From Sepiola atlantica (taxonomy: Eukaryota > Mollusca > Cephalopoda > Sepiida > Sepiolidae), in NCBI GenBank assembly GCA_963556195.1, contig OY744520.1, forward strand, positions 15,001 to 79,000: a stretch of 64,000 nucleotides of DNA. The letters run 5' to 3'. Below are positions 1 to 10,704 of this stretch, piece after piece; the stretch's first letter is position 1, and each line of letters opens with the position of its first letter. The position numbers were made by a program, and so were the translations under genes. The notes below the pieces were generated by a model. The model was not told where the DNA came from and did not search any database. It was given only the letters and a program-made list of their open reading frames with translations.

Positions 1-346
1 TCGGACAAGCATTTCCGACTCGTAAACTTTTTTTGCCAACTGTTCGTGCGTGGTGACATAACTTCTATATGTTGTCTCAAAACCTGTTTCTCTTGTTCAA
101 TTTTCAAGTTACTAAGGTAACGAATTGCTTCCTCAATTTGAGACCAATGTTGAAACTTAGTTATTCTTAAGTTTTCAAATATTTTAATCAAAAACATCGG
201 AATACTTCCAGTAAAAAAAAATTACAAGACTGGATGGAACTGTTTTGATTGTTAGAAATGTAGCAGGTAACTGCTGGCGCAAAATCATGGGTGTCAGTAT
301 CAGCACTTCGCACTAATAATCACACTTGATGACAAATTATTAAATA
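1..346. other. No gene recognised
   Basis: AT-rich sequence without a supported reading frame, RNA gene or recognisable repeat. It leads directly into the homopolymer-rich array. Confidence 0.5.
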
Positions 347-2580
347 TTGATTGGGTCGTGCTTTTTTACCCGGCCTGTAGTAGAAGGCCATGGGGGTGGA
401 AGGAATTTCCCCCCCTACAAAATTATTTTTTTCGTCCCCCCCCCCCCCAAACCTGGCTTAGAAAAAAAAATGTTAAAAAATTTTCAAAGTCCATCCACTC
501 CCAAAAAAAATCACACTCGCCGCCGAGAAAATTTAACCAGCGAAAAATTTCGGTATTTTTTTCTCTTTTTGTTCCCAGAAACTTGGAAATTGCACAACGA
601 CCCTAAAAAACAAAAAAATTTTTAAAGAAAAATTGTATAAAAAATGTGCAGACAGAATCCGGTTACTCGGACTGGACTCAAGTTGTTTTTTGTCATTCTT
701 GGAGAATTGCGCTTGGTCCCCCCCCCCCCAACACTCAATCTGAAAAAAGAAAATACCACCAACAAAAAAGTGACATTTTGTGCAAAATGGAAAAAAAATT
801 GAATCGTGTTCGGTAATTTTGTTTCCCCCCCCCTGAAACAAATGACTCCGTGTTGTTGGTATTCTGAAAACGAAGCAAAAATGTAATTCTTGGAGACCTA
901 CCTACTATTAGGTTAAACTGGGGGGAACAGTACGCCCCCCCACCCACACCCAATAAAAAATCTGAAAAAGAAAAAACATTCAAATCTGAATATTTACTGG
1001 CTTTTGAAAAAAAACACCATCTCCCCAATTTTTCTCATTTACGCAAAAACTGGAACAAAAATCAACAGTGTTCGGTAGTATTTTCTAACCGAGACAACCC
1101 ACACAAAAATGTTAGTTAAAAAAAAGCACTCAATATTCGCCTTTATTATATATCTGAAAAAGAAAAAAATGTACACCGACTAATTTGGGTGGTGGTACAC
1201 CCCCAATGTGAAGATTTTCTTTCTTTGCTACCAATCTTTTAAAGAAAAAAAAAAACTTGCGGTGTTTTAAAAAAAACAACCATTCTTTGTGTCATCGGTA
1301 ATTTTTTCTAACCGATACAAAAAAAAAAAATTGGTACACAAAATTGGTTCAAAAATAAAATGTGGAAAAAAGCACTCAAAAATATCTGAAAAAAAATAAT
1401 ACTGTTTCAAAACCCTCCCCTATTCAAAAAGTTGTTGAAAAAAAAATGACTCGACAGTTCGGTAATTTTGTTGGTGATTTTCTTGGAGAATTACCACCGA
1501 CTAGGTTTTGAAAGCCCCCCCCCCCACCATATGACCTATATCTGAAAAAAAAAATCGAGTTGCAAAAAAAAAAAAAGACGTACACACCCACTAATCGTTT
1601 CTCTTGGTCCCCCCCCCAAAAAAAAAAGATTGGTACAAACAGAGAAATGTTAAAAAACATTCAAATGTGAAAAAAAAAAACCCAATAATTTTTTTATGAG
1701 AATTAAAACCGACTCACTGGAAAAACTGTTCGGTACCACACCCCTGCACAAACTGGGGAAAAAATATGAATCCAGACCCAGTTACCCCCCCCCCCCCCGC
1801 ATCTGAAAAAAATTTCATATATTCTGAAAAAAAAAATGTGAAGATTTTTTATTTTTTATTTTTTATATACCAATCTGAAAAAGAAAATAGTGAACATCGA
1901 CCATTGACAAAATATTCATGGAGGAACACCATCTCCAAGTTCTCTTGCAAAACTGGAAAAAAATCAGTGTGTTCGGTAATTTTCTAACTTACACACAAAT
2001 AAATGTTATAAAATATTCAAATGTGGAAAAAAAGAACTCAAGTGTTGAAAATATTTTAATATATATATAATATATCTGAAAAAGAAAATAAATACCCCCC
2101 CCCCCCTTCAAATCTGAAAAAGTTTTTGAATAATGAAATTTGACATTTCTGACTAGTCTGGAGGGGACACAAATTAAGTACCGACCGCGCAAACTGGAAA
2201 ACAACAAGCTCGGTATCTGAAAAAAAAAATCGAGTGCAGGCAAATTGGGAAAAAAATTGTTTCCCCCCCACCCCCCAATGAAAAAACGGACACAATTGTT
2301 TGACATTTTTTATTATGAGTTTTTTTTACCTCTCAGACACAACTCCACTGACGCACAACATTACCATTATCCATGTGGCAGCACGAATCTTTTCAGCCTC
2401 TGTGACAATGAAACAATAATAAAACAAACAAAAAAAAACAAGACAAAAAACCAGATAATTGCTCTTTTGGGGGAGTTGTGTACTTTTCTTTTTTTAATCA
2501 TGTATTTTTTTGCTCGCGTTACCTGTAAAAAAGACCGGACCCACCTATGATGACCCCCCCCCCATCACAATAGTTTTTTT
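347..2580. repeat. Decayed tandem repeat rich in poly-A and poly-C
   Basis: The block is dominated by runs of A and C (many tracts of 8-12 C) and by a recurring phrase TCTGAAAAAGAAAA. That phrase occurs near 740, 960, 1151, 1384, 1541, 1801, 1821, 1873, 2075, 2114 and 2216. A second recurring phrase, TTCGGTAATTTTCTAAC followed by ACACAAAAATGTT and a GTGGAAAAAAGCACTCAA-type stretch, appears near 1070, 1292 and 1970. The phrase GAAAAAAAAAATCGAG recurs at about 1545 and 2217. This is what a mutated tandem array with units of a few hundred bases would look like. Reading frames here are made of homopolymer runs and are not credible genes. Some tract lengths may be sequencing or assembly artefacts. 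Confidence 0.6.
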
Positions 2581-2949
2581 CTCTGCAAAAAAAACACCCA
2601 CGGTGCATTATCGTGAGGAAAAGGAATCTAAAGGCTGACAACGAGCACTAAGAGGAAGACATCTTGGTGGTCCCGGTCCCGGTACCTCTTGACCATAGAT
2701 CGGGGTACTGGCTTCGAGAGCAAAATCAAATATGGGGGGAGGGGGGTTATAAAGGACAAGACCGGCTAGTATCGAAGATCTGACGAGGTTAAATTGGACA
2801 AGGAACAGTCCTCAAACAAATATCTGCTGGAAGCCAACTGGACAAAAAATTGACGTCCCCATTGTACCTATATATATCGCATCAGTGACACTACACTGCT
2901 CAAATAATATAATACACAAAAAGATTGTTAAAAACAAGCGGGTGAAAGT
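2581..2949. other. No gene recognised
   Basis: Mixed-composition sequence between the homopolymer array and the first Ty3/Gypsy remnant. No supported feature. Confidence 0.4.
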
Positions 2950-3665
2950 CGGTTGCAGCAATGGCGGACAATTCACATACAATCTTACATACAGTCTCCA
3001 AGCAGTGGAAGGATATCTAAAGGGGGGTTGTAAACTAGAAGAGGTGGAGAAGCACCAACCTACAAAAATATATAGAAAGTGAGGTGGCAAAATGTGACTA
3101 GGACAGTTTGTCAAGGTGGGGTTGTGTTACTCTCTTGGAGGGTGTGGCGGTTGAACTGAGCGGAGGAATCTATCTGCTAAAAGAGAAGCAAAGAGAAGTG
3201 AGTGTCGGGGTGATATTTTTGGTTGTGGAAGGGCGGTTGCTAGGATTCGATCTCCTTGGAATTGATGCGATTAGAGAGCGGGAACGAACAAGTAAATGTG
3301 CGGATGGGGGGACTGCATCGTGGAAATGGGCGAAGTCCCAGAGTGCTATCCCAAGAAAGAACTCGGCCCTCCCAAGGCTGTGCAAAACAGAAAGTCCAGT
3401 ACTCGACTATCGAGAACTAAATGGCTATGTGGATGTGTAACGTCAGGGATCTATGCTCTTGTAGGATCGCTTCCTCTCTCTGACGAGGAAGAAGAGGATT
3501 TTTTCTGAGGACAGAGGCTGGTCAGGTTCCCTCGGATGTCGGTGGTATGCCAGCAGATGGAAGAGAAAGTTCAACCGGTCCCCCTTCAGCCACCGAAACA
3601 AAAAGACTGCGCCCGCATTGTCATTTGTGTGATCCGAAGATCAAGGAGAGTGTGATGATCGAGCG
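2950..3665 (+). pseudogene. Internally deleted Ty3/Gypsy pol remnant
   Basis: Three short stretches match successive parts of the better-preserved element at 7-10.7 kb. The end of the protease domain appears at about 3220-3275 (LVVEGRLLGFDLLGIDAIR, against LVVRGRPLGFDLLLGIDAI). The start of RT appears at about 3345-3440 (YPKKELGPPKA followed by a YRELNGYVDV-like motif). The C-terminal tail appears at about 3605-3660 (PHCHLCDPKIKES against PRCHLCDHEIRGE). Nearly all of RT, RNase H and integrase is missing and the frame changes between blocks. I infer a dead, internally deleted cousin of the downstream element. The upstream limit is uncertain. Confidence 0.65.
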
Positions 3666-4189
3666 GTGGAGGTGGCTCGCGACATCGAACCACACGGAAT
3701 TAAATGAGAGGGGGAATCTGCTAAAAAGGGAAGAAAAAAACGGGAAAAAGGAGAGAAAATCTGAGGAATTTTCGTTTATTGGAAGCTCGAAGTTATACAG
3801 AGGTTTTTTGGGGGTTCCGTTTTCAGAGGGCAACAAATTGATGTTGGACCAGACCTACCCCAGGCCGACATAGCGAGGATAAGATAGCCCGAACTCAAGC
3901 GGGCAGTGACTGCCGATTGATTGGATGGTCACTTAGGCACAGACATTCCCAGCTAAGCAGGCCCTGGAAGTCTACAATGGACTGGCTAAACCGACCGGAA
4001 GATGAGGGAGACTTACCCTCAGAGAATGGGAAGGTGGAGAGGTGTGATGTTTTTTTTACCGTATAAAATAGGTGCAATTTTACTAGTGGGAGACAAGGGC
4101 AGGTGTCCGATAAGGTGGAAAAGAGGCCAATAAGCTAGACGGCTAGGTGCATGAGCAAAGTACAGAAAGGGTAACCTGTCAAATTTAAG
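3666..4189. other. No gene recognised
   Basis: This stretch could be LTR or non-coding sequence belonging to the preceding Ty3/Gypsy remnant. I cannot match it to the LTR of the 7-10.7 kb element. Confidence 0.35.
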
Positions 4190-4690
4190 TAGCGGGACGT
4201 CACAACTGTGAAGGGAAGCTGATGGGATGCTCAGAGTTCGTGGTGTCCATCGCTTACCTCCCAGGCAGAAGAGACGTTTGAGGAATGAGCCCTGATCGGA
4301 TCGAATTTGAGTGATTAATTCACAAAATGTAGTGAGAGACGGGCAAATCGAAAAGACGATTGCCTTCTTCTTTCTGCAAGCTAAGGAAGATCGTGCTTTG
4401 CACAACAAAAAAAGGGATGGGGAGTGATCGTGGAGTGGAGAGAGCAGAGCATCAGACGAATGCTCAACCTGCTTCCTGGGCCCACATTTTTTGTCCTTCT
4501 CCAAGCCGCATTTTCCAATTCGATCAGTGTCACACAGTGCTTATCTCCAGAATTTGGTACCATACATAGACAGCAAAAATTTCTTGTGTCCCATTTTACG
4601 TAACAGGCAGTCACAGGCTGTGTGTGGTAACTTGATGAAGAAGAGAAGCCGACTCCCCCATTATTAGGGGTGCCGGACAATCTAGGCTGA
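4190..4690. repeat. Dispersed repeat, copy 1 of a direct pair
   Basis: The stretch around 4222-4340 (GTGGTGTCCATCGCTTA, then CAGAAGAGA, then GATCGAATTTGAGTGATT) recurs in the same orientation at about 5318-5430. Flanking blocks also recur: a CGATTCGTGTCACAC-like segment and a GCAGTCACA..CTGTGTGTG segment. The blocks are not all in the same order, suggesting overlapping or partly tandem copies about 1.1 kb apart. LTRs or a non-autonomous element are possible; no coding capacity is recognisable. Confidence 0.6.
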
Positions 4691-5194
4691 TGGCGAGGCA
4701 CGGGAGTAAACCGCCTGTCTCAAACCGAAAACACAAATGCCTTCCTCTGCGAACTTTTAGGGGAGATGGATGGGGTCACATTTTACACCCCACCAAAAAT
4801 GTCGGACTATGAACCAACCATCAACTACTAATGACGTAAATGATTAAGGCTATTCCCCCTGGAGCAGCTGGCCGGAGGATGCCCCTGAAAAGTTGGGTCA
4901 CCGACAATGGTCCCGAAAAACGTAAGAGCACTGCGAAGGTAGAGAGCTTCTACCTTGCATAAAGTAATATAGAGAATTTGGACCTGCCTGCAGTGACGGT
5001 TTTTCTTCCAATGACGAAGCCTCAACTTTTGGCCGAAGGAAGAACATGGATGGGGGGGATCATCCTCGAACCAGGCCATGGATCAGGCGTCAGTAATAAA
5101 AATATAGGAGAGAGGTGCAATCATATAATAATTGCCTGAACCCTGTCCCTACAACCCCCCCTACTAAGACAAGCAAAAGTTCTTCCGTCGCAAG
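4691..5194. other. No gene recognised
   Basis: Spacer between the two direct-repeat copies. No supported gene or RNA. Confidence 0.4.
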
Positions 5195-5625
5195 GTCTAG
5201 TCTAGATAGAGTTTATTCGAACAGGTCCTGCACCTGTAAAATTTTATATAGTGGGCAGTCACACAGACTGTGTGTGTACTTGAGTTGTTAAAAAGGGAAA
5301 GCCAACCGACCCCCAATATGATGCTCAGTGTTCGAGGTGTCCATCGCTTATCCCCGGCAGAAGAGAAGTTCGAGGAACGAGCCCTAATGGGATCGAATTT
5401 GAGTGATTGGGCAGAATTATGGGAACCGATAGAGAAGAACACTTGAAGGAGTTGGATAATGAGCTGGTCAGGCCACAATCGTAGTAGAAAGTAACGATGG
5501 GGGGGGGGGGGTCGACATTTTTCGCTATTCCCGAAGCCGGATTTTCGATTCGTGTCACACACAAACAGTTACTCCCATTTATTGAATAATAACATGTGAT
5601 GGGATCTAAGGGGGACAACATCAAC
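5195..5625. repeat. Dispersed repeat, copy 2 of a direct pair
   Basis: Partner of the copy at 4190-4690. Shared landmarks are GGTGTCCATCGCTTA at about 5337 and GGATCGAATTTGAGTGATT at about 5392. The GCAGTCACA..CTGTGTGTG block lies here at 5250-5275. A G10-class homopolymer sits at about 5500-5511. Confidence 0.6.
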
Positions 5626-5789
5626 GCCCTCCATCAGGACTCACATATTCTTTCTCAAACAGGCAAGAGTATACTGGCCTTCTCACTGAATCCTCAGATG
5701 AGACCAGGCACATTTCCCACCAGTTAACCTGAATATCTTCTGGCACTTCTCCACCCTTGTTAATGAATGTCTTCCTCGCGTTGCCAACC

Positions 5790-6190
5790 ATTCTAAATTA
5801 ACGAGGATATTCCACTCAACACATATTCAGTTGCAACAATGTGCGGACCTAAAGGCAACAGAAGCGTATATCAGTCCAAAGAACTTCAACCGATACCATG
5901 CATCCATCCTCCTAGGATCTGATAGCTTCGTCAGATCAAGGAAAGGAACCGTCTGCTGAATCTGTAGCTGCCGCATAAACCCGGGTACGTGCATTTACCC
6001 AGGAAATACAACAACGACAAACCCGCTAATTTGATCGGCTTCCCACCAAGTCTCAAGTTGCCTTTCCCTATCTTCATTCATAACTTTATTACTATGCACT
6101 TCCCTTTTTGTATGTTGACTCCCATTCATTCATTACACTACCCTAGTTTCACTTACTCTCTCCTTCTCATTTCATCCTTCCACCTGTCAT
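5790..6190. repeat. Dispersed repeat, copy 1 (pair with 14030-14523)
   Basis: Long similarity to 14030-14523 in the same orientation. Shared landmarks include AACGAGGATATT, CAACAATGTGC, AAAGGCAACAGAAGCG, CCCACCAAGTCTCAAGTTGCC and a common end CACCTGTCAT. The second copy carries an extra stretch of about 60 bases near 14100-14155. No coding potential is evident; the family is unknown. Confidence 0.7.
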
Positions 6191-6394
6191 AATCATCATG
6201 CGTTGCTCCTCCCTGGCAAATTTTGTGCTTACAGAGTCCTTTTTTGAACTCCCTCCCAACACAAAAATTCTAGGCTGGGGAGACATAATGAGAACACTCT
6301 TACCTTTTTGTGTGGTCTTTATTTGTCCTCCGGACAGCAACTGTCATATGAGAAAAATTATAAGACAAATTGCAATATTACAACAACTTTGTGT

Positions 6395-6915
6395 AGTTGT
6401 TTCATTTGCTGAGTAAAAAAAAAAATTTCTTGTTTTATACAAAAAATAAAAAGACAATAGAACAAAAAGGTACATCACCACTTGTATGCTTAAATACTAG
6501 AGTGAAAATGCTAGTGTATTATTATACAAGAATGTTTTCAGAACAGTATCCCTGCCATAAGGCAAAGCTGGTCAAGAACTAGACTGGCCTGCTCAGAGTC
6601 CTGAAATGACCCCCTATAGAAAACTTATGGAACTGTGTGACCCAATAAGCGAAATCCTGCAGTCGTAAGATGCACAGCAGTTACTGAAAAACAAAGGTCT
6701 TTTGCCTTTTTAATGTGATTTAGTTAAAAATGATTGTTCCTTAATTTTGACACTTGAAATCTGTAAAATGGTGGATACTTTAAAAATATTATTTTCAGAT
6801 TTAATTTTTTTGACCGTAAAAACACAATTTTTTTTTACCCTTTTTACTGTGTAAAAAATGTACAAACTTGTTTTTTTTTAAATACAACTTTCAACCTCAT
6901 CATATTCCAATCTAA
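6395..6915 (+). pseudogene. Tc1/mariner-like transposase 3' end (decayed)
   Basis: Around 6560-6645 two overlapping frames spell the hallmark end of the Tc1/mariner catalytic domain: DWPAQSPEM in one frame, then PIENLWNCVTQ in the next, one base out of phase. The family consensus there is DWPxxSPDxNPIENLW, which holds the third catalytic acidic residue. An upstream segment reading PCHKAKLVKN fits the preceding helix. The AT-rich tail (CAGATTTAATTTTTTTG, then TGTACAAACTTGTTTTTT near 6857) is shared with 11690-11985. The N-terminal DNA-binding and first catalytic parts are absent, so this is a dead fragment. Confidence 0.65.
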
Positions 6916-7076
6916 TTTAATTGATTTAAAAAACAAAACAATATTTTAAATCTGAAAAATTTAGAACAAATTGTAAAAATTTGAAAGACGCGTGATGTTT
7001 GGGGTTATTTCGGAATGGGGCGGAGTGATCAAAAATTAATACAGACAGATACATAATCGCCATTTATAGATTTAGA

Positions 7077-7376
7077 ATGAGGATGAGGGGTATGAGTAGG
7101 GAGATGGACGAGAGCGACCAACTGGACGTAGAGCAGATAGAGGCCCGGTTAAAGGAGGCGTTTACGGACGGCGCATTCACAGCCTATAGGAAGTTGACCA
7201 TGGTTAGATGGGCTGGCGAGCAGGTGGATGTTTACGCCAATAACATCAGACGGTTGGTCGGACTAGCAGGTTTCGATGGCGTCGGACTTGAGAAGTTTGT
7301 CAAACTGGTTTTGTCACGGGATTCCTTGAGGCCATCTCTATTGGACTCCAACAAGCGCCAAACATTGAGACTCTAA
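7077..7376 (+). pseudogene. Ty3/Gypsy gag, N-terminal part
   Basis: The frame encodes about 99 residues of a small capsid-like protein, starting with Met-rich sequence and continuing with EQIEARLKEAFTDGAFTAYR and a VYANNIRRLVGLAGF segment typical of Gypsy gag capsids. Gag forms the cytoplasmic particle in which reverse transcription occurs. A one-base frame break near 7310 and another near 7390 separate it from the zinc-knuckle part, although the protein similarity continues across in shifted frames. The start at 7077 is plausible but unproven, because two further Met codons follow within six codons. Confidence 0.65.
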
Positions 7377-7390
7377 CCATGGGAGAGACC

Positions 7391-7674
7391 TAATAGCGAG
7401 AGCAAGGGTACTAACAACAGTTAGGGACCAAAGCCAACTTGTGATTGCAGCCGTGTATCCACCTGGCAGTAAAACAGCAGTTCCCAAGAGCTGCCACAAC
7501 ACTGGTATAACCTGCTACAGATGCAGCGGCAGGGGTCACATAGCAAGAGACTGCCGAAGACGTGAAACACGTGGCTACCAATGCGGCAAGGTTGGACACT
7601 GGGCCCGGAACTGTTCGGGAAACGAGCCAGGGGATGAAGCATCAGCGCCAGCCTTCTCCCCCACCAGGATGTAA
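7391..7674 (+). pseudogene. Ty3/Gypsy gag, nucleocapsid zinc-knuckle part
   Basis: A CCHC knuckle is present as CYRCSGRGHIARDC (Cys-X2-Cys-X4-His-X4-Cys), the RNA-binding motif of nucleocapsid. A second knuckle, GYQCGKVGHWARNC, has lost its first cysteine, which is replaced by Gly. The frame ends at the stop at 7672-7674. The protease frame overlaps it in the -1 phase, so gag-to-pol expression by -1 frameshifting is a reasonable inference; a short C-run lies near 7656-7660, but I see no standard slippery heptamer. Confidence 0.75.
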
Positions 7675-7676
7675 AC

Positions 7677-8084
7677 AGGGCGCTCCCGGAGGTTATTATC
7701 CATGTTGATGGGATGCAGTGTTCGGCGTTAGTTGACACGGGATGTGCACAAACAATAGTGGATGCGAGCAGATGCCGATCCTGGAAGACGGCGAAGGTGG
7801 ACATCGTAGCCATTGGAGGCGCGTCCGGTGCATGCTGCGGCAGTGGTGCGGTCACCATTGCCACAGATGAAGGCAATGCTGTCAGGATAGATGTTCTGGT
7901 GGTGCGTGGTAGACCACTGGGATTTGATCTATTATTGGGGATCGATGCGATTAAAGCGTTGGGAGGTGTCACTGTGGGACCGACAGGAGCGGTGAAGAGC
8001 TGCGTAATAACGTGTCCGAATATCGGGTGGCTGCGGAAATTCGACCAGAATATGATCAGGAGCTCCGCACGTGGATATGAATAA
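7677..8084 (+). pseudogene. Ty3/Gypsy aspartic protease
   Basis: The active-site triad is at 7734-7742, within ALVDTGCAQTIVDAS (Asp-Thr-Gly). The second hallmark, the hydrophobic LGFDLLLGIDAI loop, lies at about 7918-7953. The length up to that loop fits a retropepsin monomer, which would dimerise to process Gag-Pol. After about 7985 the frame drifts away from family-like sequence, and an EYRVAAEIRPEYDQELRTW-like RT lead-in is readable in another frame. An indel therefore separates protease from RT. Confidence 0.75.
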
Positions 8085-9906
8085 GGGTTGGCTCGTGCCA
8101 TACCCGGAAGAAAGGCTGGGACCTCCAAAGGGTTTGATTCCGTTGATGGCCGTGGTACAGCGGAATAAGGCAAAGGTGCGCCCAGTGATGGACTATCGCA
8201 AACTTAACGATCATGTGGACATATTCACGGCAAACGCTGATGTTTGCGCTGCTAAGATGCGTGAATGGCGCCAGAAAGGAGCTAACGCGTCTCTGCTGGA
8301 CCTCAGGAGAGCGTACCTCCAAGTACGAATCCACGAGACACTGTGGCCGTACCAGACTGTGGAGATCGATGGAAAGAGGTACTGTCTGACGCGTCTAGGA
8401 TTTGGATTGAATGTGGCTCCCCTTGTCATGAAGGCCATCGTCAGCACGGTTCTATCGCAGGAGGAAGCCATGGACCGCGCAACATCGGCTTACATCGATG
8501 ATATCCTGGTCGACGAAGATGTTATGCCCGCGTCTTGTGTCAGGGAACATTTGGCCCGGTTCGGACTGGAATGTAAGGACCCGGAGCGGTTGGGGGACGG
8601 CACATGCATGCTGGGATTAATGGTCTGGAGGGAGCGCGGCGTCTTGCGCTGGAAGCGAGGACACACAGTTCAAGAAGTTCCCGACATCGTCACACGACGA
8701 ACTGTGTTCTCCTTATGTGGAAGGCTTGTTGGGCACTTCCCGGTGTGTGCATGGCTTCGGGTGGCATGCGGAGTGATTAAGAGGAGAGCCAGTTCGATCA
8801 CAAAAGGCTGGGATGACAAAGTGACTGACCCCCTCCTCCGGAATATGATATGCGAGACTATGGATGCAGTGAAGCGGAGTGATCCAGCTTGTGGAGACTG
8901 GTGCGTGAACGGCCGGGAAGTGAATGTATGGGTCGATGCCAGCTCGCTAGCAACTGGGGTAGCATTGGAAAGACAGGGGACAGTGTTGGAGGATGCTTGT
9001 TGGCTGCGACCTGAGAACGATGGCCAGCATATTATTAATTTAGCCGAACTGGACGCCGCGTTGAAGGGCATCAACTTGGCTCTGCAGTGGCAGAGCAAGG
9101 TATTGCATATAAAGACCGACTCTGCATGTGTGTACCACTGGGTGTCGGACACTCTAACTGAGAAAACACGAGTTCGCACCAAGGCAGCCAGTGAGATGCT
9201 AATTAGGAGACGGTTGAGCACACTCAAGGAGCTTGTGATGGAGTACAAGCTCTCGGTGGACGTAACGTTCGTTGCATCGATTCAAAACGTGGCCGACCAA
9301 CTGACTCGCGTGCCACAGCGGTGGTTTGACGCAATGAAAAGGGAAAAGGGGCCCGAGCCCCTGATAGGTGCTGTACACGTAGATGAACTGGACGCGGCCC
9401 AGATCATGGATATTCACAAACGCAGTGGACACCCAGGAGTGCGACGCACAACTTATTTCGCCAGAAGAGTTTGTCCTGCAACGACGAAAGCAACGGTTAA
9501 GTCGGCTATACAAACCTGCGTAGAATGCCAATCAATAGATCCAGCGCCGGTCTACTGGGAGAAGGGAAAACTGGAGGTGAGCAGCAATTGGCAGAGGTTG
9601 GAGATGGACATTACACATTACGGTGGTTATCATTTCCTAACTATCACAGATTGTGGCCCGTCACGGTTTTCTGTGTGGAGGCAGTTGGCACGACAGGACT
9701 CGGCAAGCGTGATTGGTCAACTGAGAGTTGTCTTTTTTGAGCGTGGCCCACCGCGGGAACTACTCACCGATATCGACACAGCCTTTCGCAGGAGGGAATT
9801 TAGGATTTTCGCAGATGAATGGGGCGTGAACCTGAGATTCTGTTGCCCCAGCCGGGAACGGAATTGCAGAGCGGTGCCACCGTACCGTAAAACGGATTGC
9901 GGCTAG
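8071..9906 (+). CDS. Ty3/Gypsy pol: RT, RNase H and integrase N-terminal/core
   Basis: This 611-codon frame is the longest in the window. RT: VMDYRKLN at residues 39-46, the first catalytic Asp in LLDLRRAY (Asp77), GFGLNVAP at 110-117 and the YIDD box at 141-144. RNase H: VWVDASS with Asp289. Integrase: zinc-binding His449-X4-His454 and Cys483-X2-Cys486, then catalytic Asp513 (EMDITHYGG) and Asp567 (LLTDIDTAF). The third catalytic Glu is not in this frame. A one-base shift near 9853 moves the GNGIAER-type motif into another frame, and this ORF ends in unrelated residues. The product would copy the element RNA and integrate the DNA. The Met at 8071 is only the first in frame, since RT sequence extends upstream in a different frame. 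Confidence 0.85.
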   Translation: MDMNKGWLVPYPEERLGPPKGLIPLMAVVQRNKAKVRPVMDYRKLNDHVDIFTANADVCAAKMREWRQKGANASLLDLRRAYLQVRIHETLWPYQTVEIDGKRYCLTRLGFGLNVAPLVMKAIVSTVLSQEEAMDRATSAYIDDILVDEDVMPASCVREHLARFGLECKDPERLGDGTCMLGLMVWRERGVLRWKRGHTVQEVPDIVTRRTVFSLCGRLVGHFPVCAWLRVACGVIKRRASSITKGWDDKVTDPLLRNMICETMDAVKRSDPACGDWCVNGREVNVWVDASSLATGVALERQGTVLEDACWLRPENDGQHIINLAELDAALKGINLALQWQSKVLHIKTDSACVYHWVSDTLTEKTRVRTKAASEMLIRRRLSTLKELVMEYKLSVDVTFVASIQNVADQLTRVPQRWFDAMKREKGPEPLIGAVHVDELDAAQIMDIHKRSGHPGVRRTTYFARRVCPATTKATVKSAIQTCVECQSIDPAPVYWEKGKLEVSSNWQRLEMDITHYGGYHFLTITDCGPSRFSVWRQLARQDSASVIGQLRVVFFERGPPRELLTDIDTAFRRREFRIFADEWGVNLRFCCPSRERNCRAVPPYRKTDCG

Positions 9907-10504
9907 AATGAGCTGCTCCATACAAGAGGCTGTCTACTGGCATAACGTCACACCAAAAGACGATGAGTCACATTTGACCAATGCGATCTACCGTTACGAA
10001 GTGAGGGTAAAAGGGGTTGACGTGGTGCCATCATTAGCAGGTCCTGAACATGGTCCTTACCAGGTTGGAGACTGCGTGTGGGTGAAGTCACCGGAGAATC
10101 GCTGCACCACGAGTTTTGGCCAAGGTCGGGTAACAGAACTAATCAGTCCACAATCTGTCGCGGTGAATGGAATGCCCAGACATGTGAAGGACCTGCGCCC
10201 ACGCTACAGTATACTCTCGTTAGAGGAAGATTCTGACAGCGCAACATCTTCAGAGAGTCTGATAACTGACGACGACACGGAGTCGGATGATTTACCCGAG
10301 ACAAAAGTAGAAGCCCGCAATCCTGAAGAGTCCCACACCCCCGAAGAAGCCCACGCCTCTGAAGAAGCCCCACTTTTGCGAAGGAGCACCCGGCAAAGAA
10401 GACCGCCGAGGTGTCATCTTTGTGATCATGAGATCAGGGGGGAGTGTAGTGACGGCTTGGAAGGAGACAGTCGTAACACCGAGGCGCGAACCCACGCCCA
10501 TTAA
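9853..10504 (+). pseudogene. Integrase C-terminal end and acidic pol tail
   Basis: Reading in the frame that follows the break at about 9853 gives the integrase motif containing the catalytic Glu (GNGIAERCHRT). After it come EAVYWHNVTPKDD and a GPYQVGDCVWVKSP segment typical of the C-terminal DNA-binding fold of Gypsy integrases. Next is an acidic Ser/Asp/Glu-rich stretch with repeated PEE(S/A)H units, and a final RRSTRQRRPPRCHLCD motif. That Arg-rich/Cys tail also survives in the relative at 3605-3660, so it is a family feature. The frame stops at 10502-10504, past the start of the LTR. Confidence 0.75.
10431..10444 (+). promoter_or_regulatory. Polypurine tract
   Basis: AGATCAGGGGGGAG immediately precedes a TGTAGTGACGG sequence of the kind that opens many Gypsy LTRs. 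A polypurine tract here would prime plus-strand DNA synthesis. The related remnant has AAGATCAAGGAGAG at the equivalent position (about 3637). Confidence 0.65.
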
Positions 10505-10704
10505 ATTACGAGACTGAGAGGGTTGCATTATGCAAATTAGGTGTAGCAAGAAGACTACATAAAAGGCGGTGTCTTTTGGATCGGTGGCAGTCGAGTAGAG
10601 AACGTCACGAAGATCGGATACGTTGGGAGAAGACGGAGGAAAAAGAAGGAAAAAAAAACGCGTTGCACGGTTAAAGGAACACAATTCACAAAATTACTAT
10701 TACA
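10445..10704 (+). repeat. Putative 3' LTR
   Basis: It starts TGTAGT after the polypurine tract and may end at ATTACA near 10704, giving about 260 bp. A poly(A) signal AATAAA lies just beyond, at 10737-10742, so the true end could be farther right. No matching 5' copy was recognised, so the borders are inferred from the terminal TG..CA rule only. Confidence 0.55.
10530..10566 (+). promoter_or_regulatory. LTR promoter: octamer plus TATA-like box
   Basis: A perfect ATGCAAAT octamer (10530-10537), the classic POU-domain site, lies about 20 bases before ACATAAAAGG (10557-10566), a TATA-like box. Both are inside the presumed U3 of the LTR. Whether POU factors use the site is unknown. Confidence 0.5.

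Noticed and set aside
5913..5945. Inverted GATCTGA..TCAGATC stem as a terminator or ribozyme
   Set aside because: It is a short palindrome with no GAAA core strand nearby, and bacterial-type terminators are not expected in this genome.
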